From: UBA9647 sp049522195
GTDB lineage: Bacteria > Bacteroidota > Ignavibacteria > UBA10030
Assembly: GCA_049522195.1 (NCBI GenBank)
Contig: JBEKOB010000069.1
Coordinates: 1 to 21,892 of the forward strand
Reading direction: 5' to 3'
DNA length: 21,892 nucleotides
Below are positions 1-7,500 of the stretch, piece after piece. The notes beneath the pieces are model-generated. The model was not told the origin of the DNA, ran no database searches, and saw nothing but the letters and a program-made list of their open reading frames with translations. How positions within the stretch are numbered: the stretch's first letter is position 1; each line of letters starts with the position of its first letter. The translations under genes and the position numbers were made by a program.

Positions 1-236
1 TGCAGAACAAGTGCCGCAGCTTTTCTGTGGTTGGGAAGCGGGATCGTTTGCTCTGTGATCTCGTCGCCATACTGGGTTCGAATCCGCGAAGGTTCGGTCC
101 CTTTGACGCCGACCCGGGTTGCTTTTCCCGAGAGAATGACCGGGGTGTTTCCACGATCATCGGTTGCAAAGAGTTTGTACGTCAGAGACGAGCTCCCGCA
201 ATTAAATACCAGGATGTTTATGTTGCCGTTGCCCAT
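1..236 (-). CDS. Acetate kinase family protein, N-terminal part (cut by window edge)
   Basis: This entry is the first 78 codons of an acetokinase-family enzyme (acyl-phosphate + ADP to acid + ATP, or the reverse). The N-terminus reads MGNGNINILVFNCGSSSL, which matches the family's phosphate-binding start (consensus VLVxNxGSSSxKxxL), here with Cys after the Asn. The start at 236 is preceded by GAGGAG with an 8-nt spacer. The gene lies 18 bp downstream of the universal stress protein gene, so the two are very likely co-transcribed. The rest of the gene lies outside the window. It differs clearly in sequence from the acetokinase at the other end of the window, so the two are paralogues with separate roles. 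Co-location with a stress protein suggests ATP supply during fermentation or stress. The family call is firm; the substrate (acetate, propionate or butyrate) cannot be decided. Confidence 0.82.
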   Translation of the reverse strand, partial: MGNGNINILVFNCGSSSLTYKLFATDDRGNTPVILSGKATRVGVKGTEPSRIRTQYGDEITEQTIPLPNHRKAAALVL

Positions 237-254
237 TGAACAGGCTCCTCGCCG

Positions 255-719
255 TTATGCCTTCACCATTTTCGCGGGTTTCACCATGACAACTGGCACT
301 GGCGAACCTTGAACCACCCGTTCGGCCACACTGCCAAGGATAACCTGGGCTAATCCTGTGCGACCGTGCGTCGCCATGACGATCAGGTCTATCTTTTCTT
401 TTTTCACGAGCTTTATGATTTCCTCTCGCGGGTCCCCTTCACAGATGATCAATTCAAGCTTTCTGAGGGAGCCCAGGTGTTTCGCGGCAAATCGTTTCAA
501 CTCCTTCGTCGCGTCTTTATCAATCTCGTGGGATACGGTCAGGAAATCCGGTCCGCCATCGGGACGAATCAGTGGCGCTGTATCGACAACGTGGACCAAA
601 TACACCTTTGCCCCGAACTTGGCAGCGAACATCTTTGCATACTCCATCGCTGCAGCTGAAAGATCCGAGAAATCAGTCGCTGCAAGAACCTTCTTAATTG
701 TCTTCTTTGTTGTCTTCAT
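255..719 (-). CDS. Universal stress protein (UspA family)
   Basis: This is a 154-aa single-domain Usp protein. The N-terminus (KKVLAATDFSDLSAAAMEYA) is the usual first beta strand with the conserved Asp followed by helix 1. The C-terminal half has the nucleotide-binding loop ATHGRTGLAQVILGSVAERV, which fits the G-x2-G-x9-G(S/T) pattern of ATP-binding Usp proteins with Ala in the first position. The frame is open 17 codons further upstream (to 770). I chose the Met at 719 because AGGAG sits 7 nt before it and the Usp fold starts right there. Its transcript probably comes from the receiver gene upstream (67-bp gap) and continues into the acetokinase gene. Such proteins are typically induced by energy or redox stress; the exact role is not visible. 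Confidence 0.93.
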   Translation of the reverse strand: MKTTKKTIKKVLAATDFSDLSAAAMEYAKMFAAKFGAKVYLVHVVDTAPLIRPDGGPDFLTVSHEIDKDATKELKRFAAKHLGSLRKLELIICEGDPREEIIKLVKKEKIDLIVMATHGRTGLAQVILGSVAERVVQGSPVPVVMVKPAKMVKA

Positions 720-786
720 TGTTATCTCCTGGGACATTTGTGTGGTTTCACCGCTTGCTGCTTCCTTCACCCGGTTTCAGGCCTGG

Positions 787-1191
787 TCAGACTTCTTGGC
801 GCCGTTTTCCAGCTGGCCGATGTGCCTTGAATTTCCGTGCCAACTTCGTGAGGGTTGACATCATCTTCGTCAGGTCGTTGGACTTCTCAAAGAAGTAATC
901 CGCCCCCATTGCCATACACTTTCCCTTGTACTCGCTTTCTGAGCTGACCGTGAGCATGATGATGACCGGCGCCGGTTTCGCCAACTTGGCTGCCTGCAAG
1001 ACATCGAGCCCGCTGCCACCCCGCATATGAATGTCAAGAATCACCACATCCGGCTTTGTTCGCTCGATTTCTCCGATGGCGTCTGCTACATCGCCTGCCT
1101 GACCAACGACCTCGATGTCAGCAAGGCATGTGATGATCGAAGCCAAGCGTCTTCGAAACTCGGTACTGTCGTCAGCAATCAGAAGTGTCAT
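787..1191 (-). CDS. Stand-alone response-regulator receiver (CheY-like)
   Basis: This protein of about 134 aa is a single REC domain with no output domain. Counting from the upstream Met at 1194, the acidic pair is D8/D9 (IADDS), the phospho-acceptor is D54 (VVILDIHM), the switch Thr is T82 (MLTVS) and the conserved Lys is K104 (EKSND). Two Met codons are adjacent. The second, at 1191, is preferred because GAGAGG then has a 6-nt spacer, whereas the first ATG touches the ribosome site. A lysine/arginine-rich tail follows the domain. It is the first gene of a probable operon with the Usp and acetokinase genes, and a duplicated regulatory element lies about 50 bp upstream. It may be phosphorylated by the PAS-GAF kinase in this window or by an unlinked kinase; this is inference. 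Confidence 0.9.
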   Translation of the reverse strand: MTLLIADDSTEFRRRLASIITCLADIEVVGQAGDVADAIGEIERTKPDVVILDIHMRGGSGLDVLQAAKLAKPAPVIIMLTVSSESEYKGKCMAMGADYFFEKSNDLTKMMSTLTKLARKFKAHRPAGKRRQEV

Positions 1192-1242
1192 CATCCACCT
1201 CTCGCTCGATATCTTCCTGAAAGAGTAACTGAATCCGTATAC

Positions 1243-1333
1243 ACAATAGGTGGAAGAGACGGGATATTAAATCGTTCTCGCCGCATTTTCCGTGTAGTTT
1301 TCGGAGCTTCAGAGTGTAGTTGTGCGAACTACA
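1243..1333 (-). promoter_or_regulatory. Duplicated upstream element, copy A, with 19-bp inverted repeat
   Basis: This non-coding stretch upstream of the receiver-usp-acetokinase operon aligns without gaps (offset 2301) to 3544-3634. By hand count, 64 of 85 positions match from 1249 on. It ends in a perfect inverted repeat, TGTAGTT-gtgcg-AACTACA (1315-1333). A further GTAGTT half-site lies at about 1294-1299. The block at 1267-1285 (TTAAATCGTTCTCGCCGCA) is almost identical in both copies. The position, 50-140 bp before the start codon, fits an operator/promoter region. The binding protein is unknown. Confidence 0.7.
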
Positions 1334-1403
1334 GGTACATGAGGAATTCACATCAAATTTGGAGGAGAAAAGGAGGGGATCAGGGGAGGTCCTCTGACAG
1401 ATT

Positions 1404-1446
1404 CAGCAGCCGAAATAAGCGTGGCATCATCACCGACAGGCTGCTG
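1404..1446 (-). other. Long-loop hairpin just after the phosphofructokinase gene
   Basis: CAGCAGCC (1404-1411) and GGCTGCTG (1439-1446) can form an 8-bp perfect stem around a 27-nt loop, 6 bp beyond the phosphofructokinase stop codon. No T-tract follows in the direction of transcription, so it is not a canonical intrinsic terminator. It may protect the 3' end or be chance. Confidence 0.25.
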
Positions 1447-1452
1447 TTAAGT

Positions 1453-2424
1453 CTAGACGGCTAATACTCGTGCCAATTCGAGCAGACGAGGATCCAGGGT
1501 TTTCTTGTGTGAAACGACCTCTGTCAGCGGTGTGGTCGCTATATCGTCTTTGACCAAACCTACTAAAACTCCGACTTCTCCACGCTCGAAACAATTTGTT
1601 GCCGCGGCGCCGAGCCTTGATGCAAGGGTCCGGTCAAATGCTCCCGGTGCGCCTCCCCGTTGAACGTGGCCGAGTGTAGTTGCACGTAATTCGAATCCCA
1701 ACCTGTCATGGTGCATTTCGAAGTATGACAAGAGTTTCGCAGCATTGTACTGTGCACCTTCAGCCACCACAACGATGGCGTGGCTTTTGCCTCCCTCATA
1801 TGCTAAACGCAAGCTTGTGGCGACAGACTCTGGATCAGTCTTCACCTCAGGGACTATGACTACTTCAGCTCCACCCGCGATCCCGGACATGAGTGCGAGG
1901 TAACCGCAATCGCGACCTATCACCTCAACGACAAAGGCACGCTCATGAGATGAGGCCGTCACCTTGAGTCGATCGATGGCTTCGAGTGCAATGTTGAGAG
2001 CTGTGTCGACTCCAATAGTAATGTCGGATCCGAAGAGGTCATTGTCTATCGTGGAAGCAACTCCCACGACCGGGAAATTCATCTGTGAGAGCGCATGCGC
2101 GCCGCTTTGAGAGCCGTTGCCTCCGATGACAACCAGACCTTCGACCTCATTCTGATGAAGAGCTCGAATCGCTTCTATCCATCCTTTTTCCGTTTTGAAT
2201 TCAGAGCATCGGGCACTGCCGAGCATCGTCCCGCCTCTCTGGAGGATCCCGCTGACATCTCATGAACTCAGGGGCCTGAGGTTACCCGCGATCAACCCTG
2301 CGTACCCGTGTTGAACCCCGAAAACTTGCCAACCTTTGTCGAGGCCCGTGCGTACAACCGCCCGTATGGCAGCATTCATGCCTGGTGCATCTCCACCGCT
2401 CGTTAACACTCCGATTCGTTTCAT
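1453..2424 (-). pseudogene. pfkA: 6-phosphofructokinase, interrupted by in-frame TGA
   Basis: ATP-dependent phosphofructokinase (fructose-6-phosphate to fructose-1,6-bisphosphate, glycolysis). The full frame is 323 codons, normal for the family. It starts at 2424 (MKRIGVLTSGGDAPGMNAAI) after GGAGG with a 6-nt spacer. The frame continues through an in-frame TGA at 2262-2260 (codon 55). On both sides of it the sequence reads as perfect PFK: GNLRPLSS, stop, DVSGILQRGGTMLGSARC. Downstream motifs are intact: the catalytic TIDND loop, IGRDCGY, GHVQRGG and the C-terminal half. The nucleotide loop is GGNGS instead of the usual GGDGS. A CGA-to-TGA transition (Arg) would explain the stop. It is either a recent nonsense mutation or a base error; other genes here end in TGA, so recoding is unlikely. 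It follows the HdeD-like gene by 34 bp. Confidence 0.85.
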
Positions 2425-2458
2425 ACCGATCCTCCAAACTACCCCGTGAGACATCAAT

Positions 2459-3052
2459 CTATGAAGCCGATGTTCTACCCTGCATTCGATACGCAAGAAC
2501 ATCCAGCAAGAGGCCGAAACCAAGAGCGTACATTCCAATCACCCACGTAATGGCGGACGCACCAGAAAGGGGAAGGCTCGACAACAATGCGCCAAAGGCA
2601 AACGACATTGAGGCATCGAGAATAGCAAGCGATGCACCTTTGAGTTCTCTCCGGAGTCGAATGGCATGCAAGACCGTCAAACCTCCCGCTGCGGCTACCA
2701 AACCGGCCACAAGATATATCAGCGCCAGCGTTGTTAGCCCCGGCCAGGCCACCGTGAATATGCCCATGCAGAAACCGACCAGCGCACTCAGAATCAACTC
2801 CCATTTTCGCTCACCCAGAGCATAGATCCCAAAAATGAGTACCAGGGCGATGAGCGGAAATCCACGCCAGCAAAGTACCAGCAGGCCGAACAACGAGACA
2901 AACGAGCCGCGCAAAGCCACTCGTCGCCAGGTTTGAGTCTGTTTTTTTGAAGTCCATTTGTCGGATGTCGTACCGTACTTGCTTTCGAAGCCTTCGATAA
3001 ACACGGTTATTTGTGCCCATCCTTTGTCGGAAGACTCCTGTAGCTTTCTCAT
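2459..3052 (-). CDS. HdeD-like (DUF308) membrane protein
   Basis: This 197-aa protein has a polar N-terminal segment of about 45 residues followed by some five to six hydrophobic helices up to residue ~190. The repeated pattern of helix, WPG-type turn and helix (FTVAWPGLTTLALIYLVAG) and the end of the second repeat (GGLTVLHAIRLRRELKG) are typical of the HdeD/DUF308 family. In enterobacteria HdeD is linked to acid resistance; elsewhere the role is unknown. GGAG with a 7-nt spacer precedes the start. It sits between the DUF4404 gene (36 bp upstream) and phosphofructokinase (34 bp downstream) in one transcription unit. HdeD-like proteins often occur beside Usp and redox-stress genes, which fits this neighbourhood. 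The family call is fairly firm; the function is not. Confidence 0.78.
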   Translation of the reverse strand: MRKLQESSDKGWAQITVFIEGFESKYGTTSDKWTSKKQTQTWRRVALRGSFVSLFGLLVLCWRGFPLIALVLIFGIYALGERKWELILSALVGFCMGIFTVAWPGLTTLALIYLVAGLVAAAGGLTVLHAIRLRRELKGASLAILDASMSFAFGALLSSLPLSGASAITWVIGMYALGFGLLLDVLAYRMQGRTSAS

Positions 3053-3088
3053 CCTATAACTCCACTCTTAGGTCGATGCACGCGGTGT

Positions 3089-3448
3089 TTATATCCCCAT
3101 ATTCGCCAGGGCCGCGCAAATGTTGTTGACGACTGCTACGAGTGGCTCGTGTGACGCCTCGAAGCCTTTCACCGACGCAGTCAGGCCGGCGAGCGAGATT
3201 TTCAACAATTCCTCGTTCTTTCCGCGCCGCGTGGCTTCATGTGTCGAACGCTCGATGAAGCCAATGATACTTTCTGCGTTCTCCGGATCGTCCTTCGATA
3301 GGTCGGCCACCTCGTGCTCCAGTTTCGAGATGAGATCAAGTAATTCCTTTTTCGTCTCGACCCGTGGAATGGCTGCTTTCTGAATCTTCGACTTGATCTT
3401 TTTTATAATGCCAGAACTCAATTCGTGATGTCGAGGGCTAGAACTCAT
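3089..3448 (-). CDS. DUF4404 family small protein
   Basis: This is a 119-aa soluble protein, predicted largely alpha-helical. A basic N-terminal region (IIKKIKSKIQKA) is followed by a heptad-like stretch (LLDLISKLEHEVADLSKDD). The C-terminus, FEASHEPLVAVVNNICAALA ending in NMGI, closely matches the tail I know from DUF4404 proteins. The frame is open back to 3526, but the Met at 3448 has AGGA with a 7-nt spacer and the family homology begins there. It is the first gene of the DUF4404-hdeD-pfk unit. Copy B of the duplicated regulatory element lies about 100 bp upstream. The biochemical function of the family is unknown to me. Confidence 0.72.
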   Translation of the reverse strand: MSSSPRHHELSSGIIKKIKSKIQKAAIPRVETKKELLDLISKLEHEVADLSKDDPENAESIIGFIERSTHEATRRGKNEELLKISLAGLTASVKGFEASHEPLVAVVNNICAALANMGI

Positions 3449-3543
3449 GTTAGATTCCTTTCCGAAATTTGTCTTTCTTGCATTCATCCACCGCGAGTGG
3501 CAAAACCGCCTTGATAGCGAGCGCATCTCTTGGAACCGCGACT

Positions 3544-3634
3544 ACGATAGGAGGAAAAGCGGGGACTTTAAATCGTTCCCGCCGCATATTCTACGTAGTT
3601 GTCAAAACCGAGGAATGTCGTTGTGCGAACTACA
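3544..3634 (-). promoter_or_regulatory. Duplicated upstream element, copy B, with two inverted repeats
   Basis: This is the gap-free counterpart of 1243-1333, placed upstream of the DUF4404-hdeD-pfk operon. The 19-bp inverted repeat is at 3616-3634 (TGTCGTT-gtgcg-AACTACA, one mismatch between arms); its last 13 bases are identical to copy A. In this copy a second, 24-bp symmetrical site is clear at 3559-3582: GCGGG-n-AC, eight central bases, GT-n-CCCGC. The second site is degenerate in copy A. The layout suggests binding of a dimeric regulator at two sites about 54 bp apart, centre to centre. A GTAGTT half-site lies at 3595-3600. Confidence 0.7.
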
Positions 3635-3748
3635 ACGCCCGCGGAGTATGGAGCCAGAGGAGGGAAATACAGTCTGGAAGTAACGATCGACGGTGCGGCA
3701 TCGCTTGATGAATATTAGATGAGGTACAACAGGGGGGGTAATACTCTG

Positions 3749-3772
3749 CCATCAGCCGCTTTTGGTTGATGG
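3749..3772. other. Stable 9-bp hairpin downstream of the NarL-type regulator gene
   Basis: CCATCAGCC (3749-3757), loop GCTTTT, GGTTGATGG (3764-3772): nine pairs including one G-T. It lies 31 bp beyond the stop codon of the minus-strand response regulator, where a terminator is expected. The following bases on that strand are not T-rich, so it would be a non-canonical terminator or a 3'-end stabiliser. A run of seven G lies at 3732-3738. Confidence 0.4.
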
Positions 3773-3802
3773 GAAAAGAGCTAGAGAGAGAAGAAGATCG
3801 AG

Positions 3803-4450
3803 CTATTCGACAAGGCCATGCTTCACTGCATAATGAGCAATTTCAGTGTTCGTTTTCATGTCGAACTTCTTGAGGATACGTGCACGCAGAGTACTGATTG
3901 TGCTGACGCCAAGGGCCAACTCTTCTGCAATTTGCTTCACTGTCTTCCCTGTGGCGATCAAGCACATGACCTGATACTCACGATCGGAGAGCTTTTGATG
4001 GAGAGGGCGGTCAAAATCTCTTTCTATATCAATGGCTAGTTGTTCTGCCACATCAGGGCTGATGTACTTCCTGCCAGAGGCGATCCTCCGTATGGCTTCA
4101 ATCAATTCATCAGTGGCCTTGTCCTTCGTCAAGTACCCGGAGGCACCCCCCTTGATCGCCCGAAAGGCGTACTGATCTTCCGGATGCATACTGAGAATCA
4201 ACACATGAAGATGAGGTTTCATTTGCTTGATTTGTTTCAGGACGTCGATGCCATCCTTGCCGGGCATCGAAATATCCAAAATGACGACGTCGAAATCCGC
4301 ACCCCGAATCTTTTCGAGGATCTCCTGCTCATTACCCGCCTCGCCCGCTACTACGAAGGCCGGCGAAGCGGCGAGGACTTTTTTCAACCCCTCACGGAAC
4401 ATCGTGTGGTCGTCGGCAAGAAGTATCCGAAGCTTTTTTGACTGGTTCAT
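3803..4450 (-). CDS. NarL/FixJ-family response regulator
   Basis: This 215-aa two-domain transcription regulator has an N-terminal REC domain with D13/D14 (LADDH), phospho-acceptor D59 (VVILDISMPG), Ser87 in the switch position and K109 (YLTKDKA). The C-terminal LuxR-type HTH (about residues 150-212) contains LSDREYQVMCLIATGKTVKQ, IAEELALGVSTI and LRARILKKF. Its ATG overlaps the kinase stop as ATGA, so translation is coupled and the pair forms a two-component system. NarL-type regulators bind inverted repeats as dimers. The two palindromic elements at 1315-1333 and 3616-3634 are attractive candidate targets, but this is inference. The spacing and gene content recall NarXL, NreBC and DosSR systems. 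No terminator with a U-tract follows. Confidence 0.95.
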   Translation of the reverse strand: MNQSKKLRILLADDHTMFREGLKKVLAASPAFVVAGEAGNEQEILEKIRGADFDVVILDISMPGKDGIDVLKQIKQMKPHLHVLILSMHPEDQYAFRAIKGGASGYLTKDKATDELIEAIRRIASGRKYISPDVAEQLAIDIERDFDRPLHQKLSDREYQVMCLIATGKTVKQIAEELALGVSTISTLRARILKKFDMKTNTEIAHYAVKHGLVE

Positions 4451-5931
4451 AATTTCCCGGGAACAGTTACAGAGACAAGAGTTCCTTTGCCTCGCGCTCC
4501 ATGAATTGTCACAACTCCCCCCAATTGGTGAACTCGTTCGCGAATGCCAATCAACCCGAATGATTTCAAATCCACGATACGGTCCGGAGCGATTCCAATT
4601 CCGTTGTCCTGCACCGTGAGCACAATGTTCTTCTCCAGCGCCTTCAACTGGACTTCCACGGTCGTTGCCTTCGAATGTCTTGCGATGTTGGTAAGCGCCT
4701 CCTGCAGAATGCGGAAGAGGGCAATCGATCGATCCTGATCCAATTTGATGTCGGGTGGCTCAATCATCACGGCGCAGGCAATCTTGGTTCTCTTCTGGAA
4801 TTCTTTGGTTTGCCATTCGACAGCAGCACCGAGGCCAAGACTATCCAACAACGTGGGCCTCAAGTCCGAAGAGACGCGCCGGACAGTGTCGATCGCAGAG
4901 ACGATCAATTTCGCCATCGACTTGGCTCCTTTGCGAAGATCCCTCTGATCCTTGCGCAACCGACCCTCGATCAGGCCAAGCTCGAGTCGCAGGAGCGATA
5001 AATCTTGTCCCAACTCATCATGGATTTCCCGCGCGATGGTCTTTCTCTCCTCCTCTACCGCGATCCGAAGATGCGTCGAGAGCTCACGTAACTGTTCATG
5101 CGAGAATCGCAGATCTTCTTCTGCGCGTTTCCTTTCCGTCAGTGCAGCAACGTAGTTCGCCAGGCTTTCGATCCATCGTGCCATGCGATTGGTGATTTCG
5201 ATACTCTCTGGATGCGCGAGCCCAAGTGATCCCACTATCTTTTCCCCTGCCATCATTGGAAAACCAACAAAAGTCTGGGCTCCTATCTTATCCGAGATCA
5301 CACTTTTGTACTCCGAGTGTTCGCTTGCCCGAGTCACAATCAACGGCTTTCCCGTTTGCACGACTACCCCTGAGAAGGTGTCTTCTATAGGGAATTCGGG
5401 AGAGGCAAAACCAAACTGAGCCGGGACGCCTTTCGATCCCTGAAAGATAATCTTCTGGTGCGCCTCATCGAATATTGCAATGATAGCAATGGGAAACCCT
5501 GTCGCGTCCGAAATCTCTTCGACGATATCGTTATACAGCTGACCAAGTGGCCGGTGGGAGTGAAAAATCTCCCAAAGCTTGTGCGAGGTAAGAATTTCGC
5601 GATCGCGTCTCGCCAGCGCTTCCTCAGCGATCTTACTTTCTGTCGCATCTCTCGCAACAGCATACAGCGCTCGCTTCTTGGGATCACTCTTCGCTCTCCA
5701 CATCAGCCATTTGTGCGGGCCGTCTTTGCAGAGGAAACGGTTCTCAAACGAAGCAAGAGATCCGCCGGTCATTGCCCGGTGCAATTGTTCCTTTGTTGTC
5801 TCTCGATCGTCCGGATGGATGAACTCGATGTAAGGTCGTTCCATCAGCTCTATGGCTGTAAAGCCCAGAGTCTTTTCCCAGGCATTATTCAGTTGCTTCA
5901 AATACCCATCGGCGCCAACAATACAGAACAA
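4447..5931 (-). CDS. PAS-GAF sensor histidine kinase (NarX/DosS type, HisKA_3)
   Basis: At least 494 aa and without transmembrane segments, so a soluble sensor. Domains from the TTG at 5931 are: PAS, residues 1-105 (FIHPDDRE, then FLCKDG); GAF, ~110-265; linker coiled coil ~265-290; HisKA_3 with phospho-acceptor H304 (AREIHDELGQDLSLLRLELG); HATPase with N-box N415 (EALTNIARHSKA), G1 DNGIGI at 442-447 and G2 FGLIGIRERV. No haem-ligand motif is obvious, so the signal is unknown. The frame stays open to 6018 and the extra residues (DPERFLDLSLDLFCIVG) look like genuine PAS start, yet there is no ATG or GTG and no good ribosome site. The true start may be TTG at 5931, ATT at 6018, or the 5' end may be damaged. 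It is translationally coupled to the NarL-type regulator. Confidence 0.9.
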   Translation of the reverse strand: MFCIVGADGYLKQLNNAWEKTLGFTAIELMERPYIEFIHPDDRETTKEQLHRAMTGGSLASFENRFLCKDGPHKWLMWRAKSDPKKRALYAVARDATESKIAEEALARRDREILTSHKLWEIFHSHRPLGQLYNDIVEEISDATGFPIAIIAIFDEAHQKIIFQGSKGVPAQFGFASPEFPIEDTFSGVVVQTGKPLIVTRASEHSEYKSVISDKIGAQTFVGFPMMAGEKIVGSLGLAHPESIEITNRMARWIESLANYVAALTERKRAEEDLRFSHEQLRELSTHLRIAVEEERKTIAREIHDELGQDLSLLRLELGLIEGRLRKDQRDLRKGAKSMAKLIVSAIDTVRRVSSDLRPTLLDSLGLGAAVEWQTKEFQKRTKIACAVMIEPPDIKLDQDRSIALFRILQEALTNIARHSKATTVEVQLKALEKNIVLTVQDNGIGIAPDRIVDLKSFGLIGIRERVHQLGGVVTIHGARGKGTLVSVTVPGKL

Positions 5932-6186
5932 GTCGAGCGACAGGTCAAGGAATCTTTCGGGGTCGGTATGGTCTTTGGTGTGGTTCGTATCGGATCCAGT
6001 GCGGGATAAAGCTGAAATTCAATTGCTGCTGTATCACAATCTCTAAGCTTTTTCAATATATTGAGAAGCGAAAACGTATGCAATGGAATGATTATCGGTT
6101 CCGTCAACGTCCTCAAAACTCTCTGGATTCCCGTTGATGTTTCATCGGGGGTAGGCCAGCTAGTCAACGCAGTTGTGGTTTGATAG

Positions 6187-7233
6187 CTACTTACCTTCGC
6201 TGGTGGACGGCTCCCTCCCCAGCAACACGGCCAACCAGCGTGTCTGCTCATTCGTCTCAAGTGCAAACTTGAGGGTCATTGTAAGAGGGACGCACAGAAC
6301 CATCCCCACCAGACCGAAAATACTCCCCCAAAGAATCAATGAAAGAAAGACGACCAACGTCGACAATCCAACCCCACGTCCCACAATCCTTGGTTCCAGG
6401 ATAGTGCCGATAACAATATTCACGGCGAGATACCCGACGGCAACGAGAAACGCACGGCCCAATCCATACTGCACAAGTGCCAGCAAAACAACTGGAACGG
6501 CTGCGATCACCACGCCCAAGTTTGGGACATAGTTGAGCAAGAATGCCAGGAATCCCCACAATACAGGAAAATCTACGCCAAGAATCGCAAGCCAAACACC
6601 GGCAAGGACTCCCGTAGTCACGCTTACGCCTGTCTTCACAACAACGTAGTGATTGATGTCCTCAATGTATTGCATGAACGGATGAACCCCTGACCGTCTG
6701 CTCCCGAATGCAGCCCTGAGTTTTGTCGGGAAGGTCGGCGCTTCCAGGAGGGTGAATGTCACGATAAGGAGGATGAGCAAGATATTAGAAAGCGCCGAGC
6801 CCAGGCCTGAGAGTAAGCTCGCCGTAAAACCCATGAGAGCAGCTGGGTTGGCATAATCCGTGAGGATTTTGTCCATATTCTCAATTCCCTTGCTCGCGAG
6901 AAAAACCTTGAGCGATTGGACTTGCTCCTGCAACCGCGCTTGATAGGAAGGGAGGCTGCCGGTAAAATTGCCAAGAGATGCCCCGACGAGTGCGCCGGCA
7001 ATCAAGAGAAGAGCAACCATTCCACTGATGACAATCAAGGCAGCCAGCACAGAAGGAACGCGTTTCCGTCGCAGCCACAGTACTGGGGGTGCGCCGACGA
7101 CGGCAAGAAAAACAGAGACCAGAAAGAGTACAATAATTGACTGGGCTAGAATGAAACCCCAGATGATGATGACAAGTGCTGCTGTCACGAAGAGGAATTG
7201 CGTTCCTTGATAGGAGTGACTTTGGTCAGTCAT
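6187..7233 (-). CDS. AI-2E family transporter (PerM/TqsA-like)
   Basis: This 348-aa polytopic inner-membrane protein has the family layout: hydrophobic N-terminal helices (FVTAALVIIIWGFILAQSII), a soluble amphipathic segment of about 65 residues (SYQARLQEQVQSLKVFLASK), then five further membrane segments. The family signature is present as VLWGFLAFLLNYVPNLGVVI and LEPRIVGRGVGLSTLVVFLS. The frame is open upstream to 7425, but the Met at 7233 has GAGG with a 7-nt spacer and the membrane region starts directly after it, so the longer form is rejected. Family members export small molecules (AI-2, ions); the substrate here cannot be inferred. It lies 168-255 bp upstream of the kinase start on the same strand, so co-transcription is possible but not certain. 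Confidence 0.9.
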   Translation of the reverse strand: MTDQSHSYQGTQFLFVTAALVIIIWGFILAQSIIVLFLVSVFLAVVGAPPVLWLRRKRVPSVLAALIVISGMVALLLIAGALVGASLGNFTGSLPSYQARLQEQVQSLKVFLASKGIENMDKILTDYANPAALMGFTASLLSGLGSALSNILLILLIVTFTLLEAPTFPTKLRAAFGSRRSGVHPFMQYIEDINHYVVVKTGVSVTTGVLAGVWLAILGVDFPVLWGFLAFLLNYVPNLGVVIAAVPVVLLALVQYGLGRAFLVAVGYLAVNIVIGTILEPRIVGRGVGLSTLVVFLSLILWGSIFGLVGMVLCVPLTMTLKFALETNEQTRWLAVLLGREPSTSEGK

Positions 7234-7500
7234 ACTTGCGCCTCGAGGATTATTAAGCTTTTCGGTCGATGATACTGTCTGTTGGCTGGATGGTTGTGAA
7301 TCAAAACAAACAGAGGATTCGAGTCCCACACTCACTGCTGGCGATAATCTTGCTTCTGTGACGAACCTACTTCCGCGCGTCTCGTTTACCGGCAGTGTCT
7401 TCCGCTTTTGGTGCGACGAGTCCACGGACGGGGCACCCGATGTACATCCTACAGAAAAGTTGGGTCTTGTACACTCTTGTCATTCCGAGATCTTCCCGTT

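Noticed and set aside
27..312. Plus-strand frames at the window start
   Set aside because: They are antisense to the acetokinase N-terminus (FNCGSSSL), which has a good ribosome site and family match.
1027..1464. Plus-strand frames over repeats A and B (NRSRRIF...CANY in both) as paralogous proteins
   Set aside because: The shared peptide is just the translation of the duplicated non-coding element. The rest of the two frames is antisense to real genes and unrelated.
1674..1692. A third TGTAGTT-like site inside the phosphofructokinase gene
   Set aside because: Only one half-site matches, the second arm is not symmetric and it lies within a conserved coding segment. Chance is likely.
2260..2262. 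Selenocysteine or recoded TGA in phosphofructokinase
   Set aside because: The position is an ordinary Arg/Leu-type surface site in the family, not a catalytic Cys. Other genes here use TGA as a normal stop, and one transition from CGA explains it.
6049..6068. AT-rich 8-bp hairpin (around CAATATATTG) as terminator of the AI-2E gene
   Set aside because: The stem contains two G-T pairs, is AT-rich and has no T-tract on the relevant side. It is over 110 bp from the stop codon.
5898..6266. 122-aa open frame overlapping the kinase 5' end
   Set aside because: It lacks recognisable homology, and the overlapping frame carries clear PAS sequence. It is probably a shadow.
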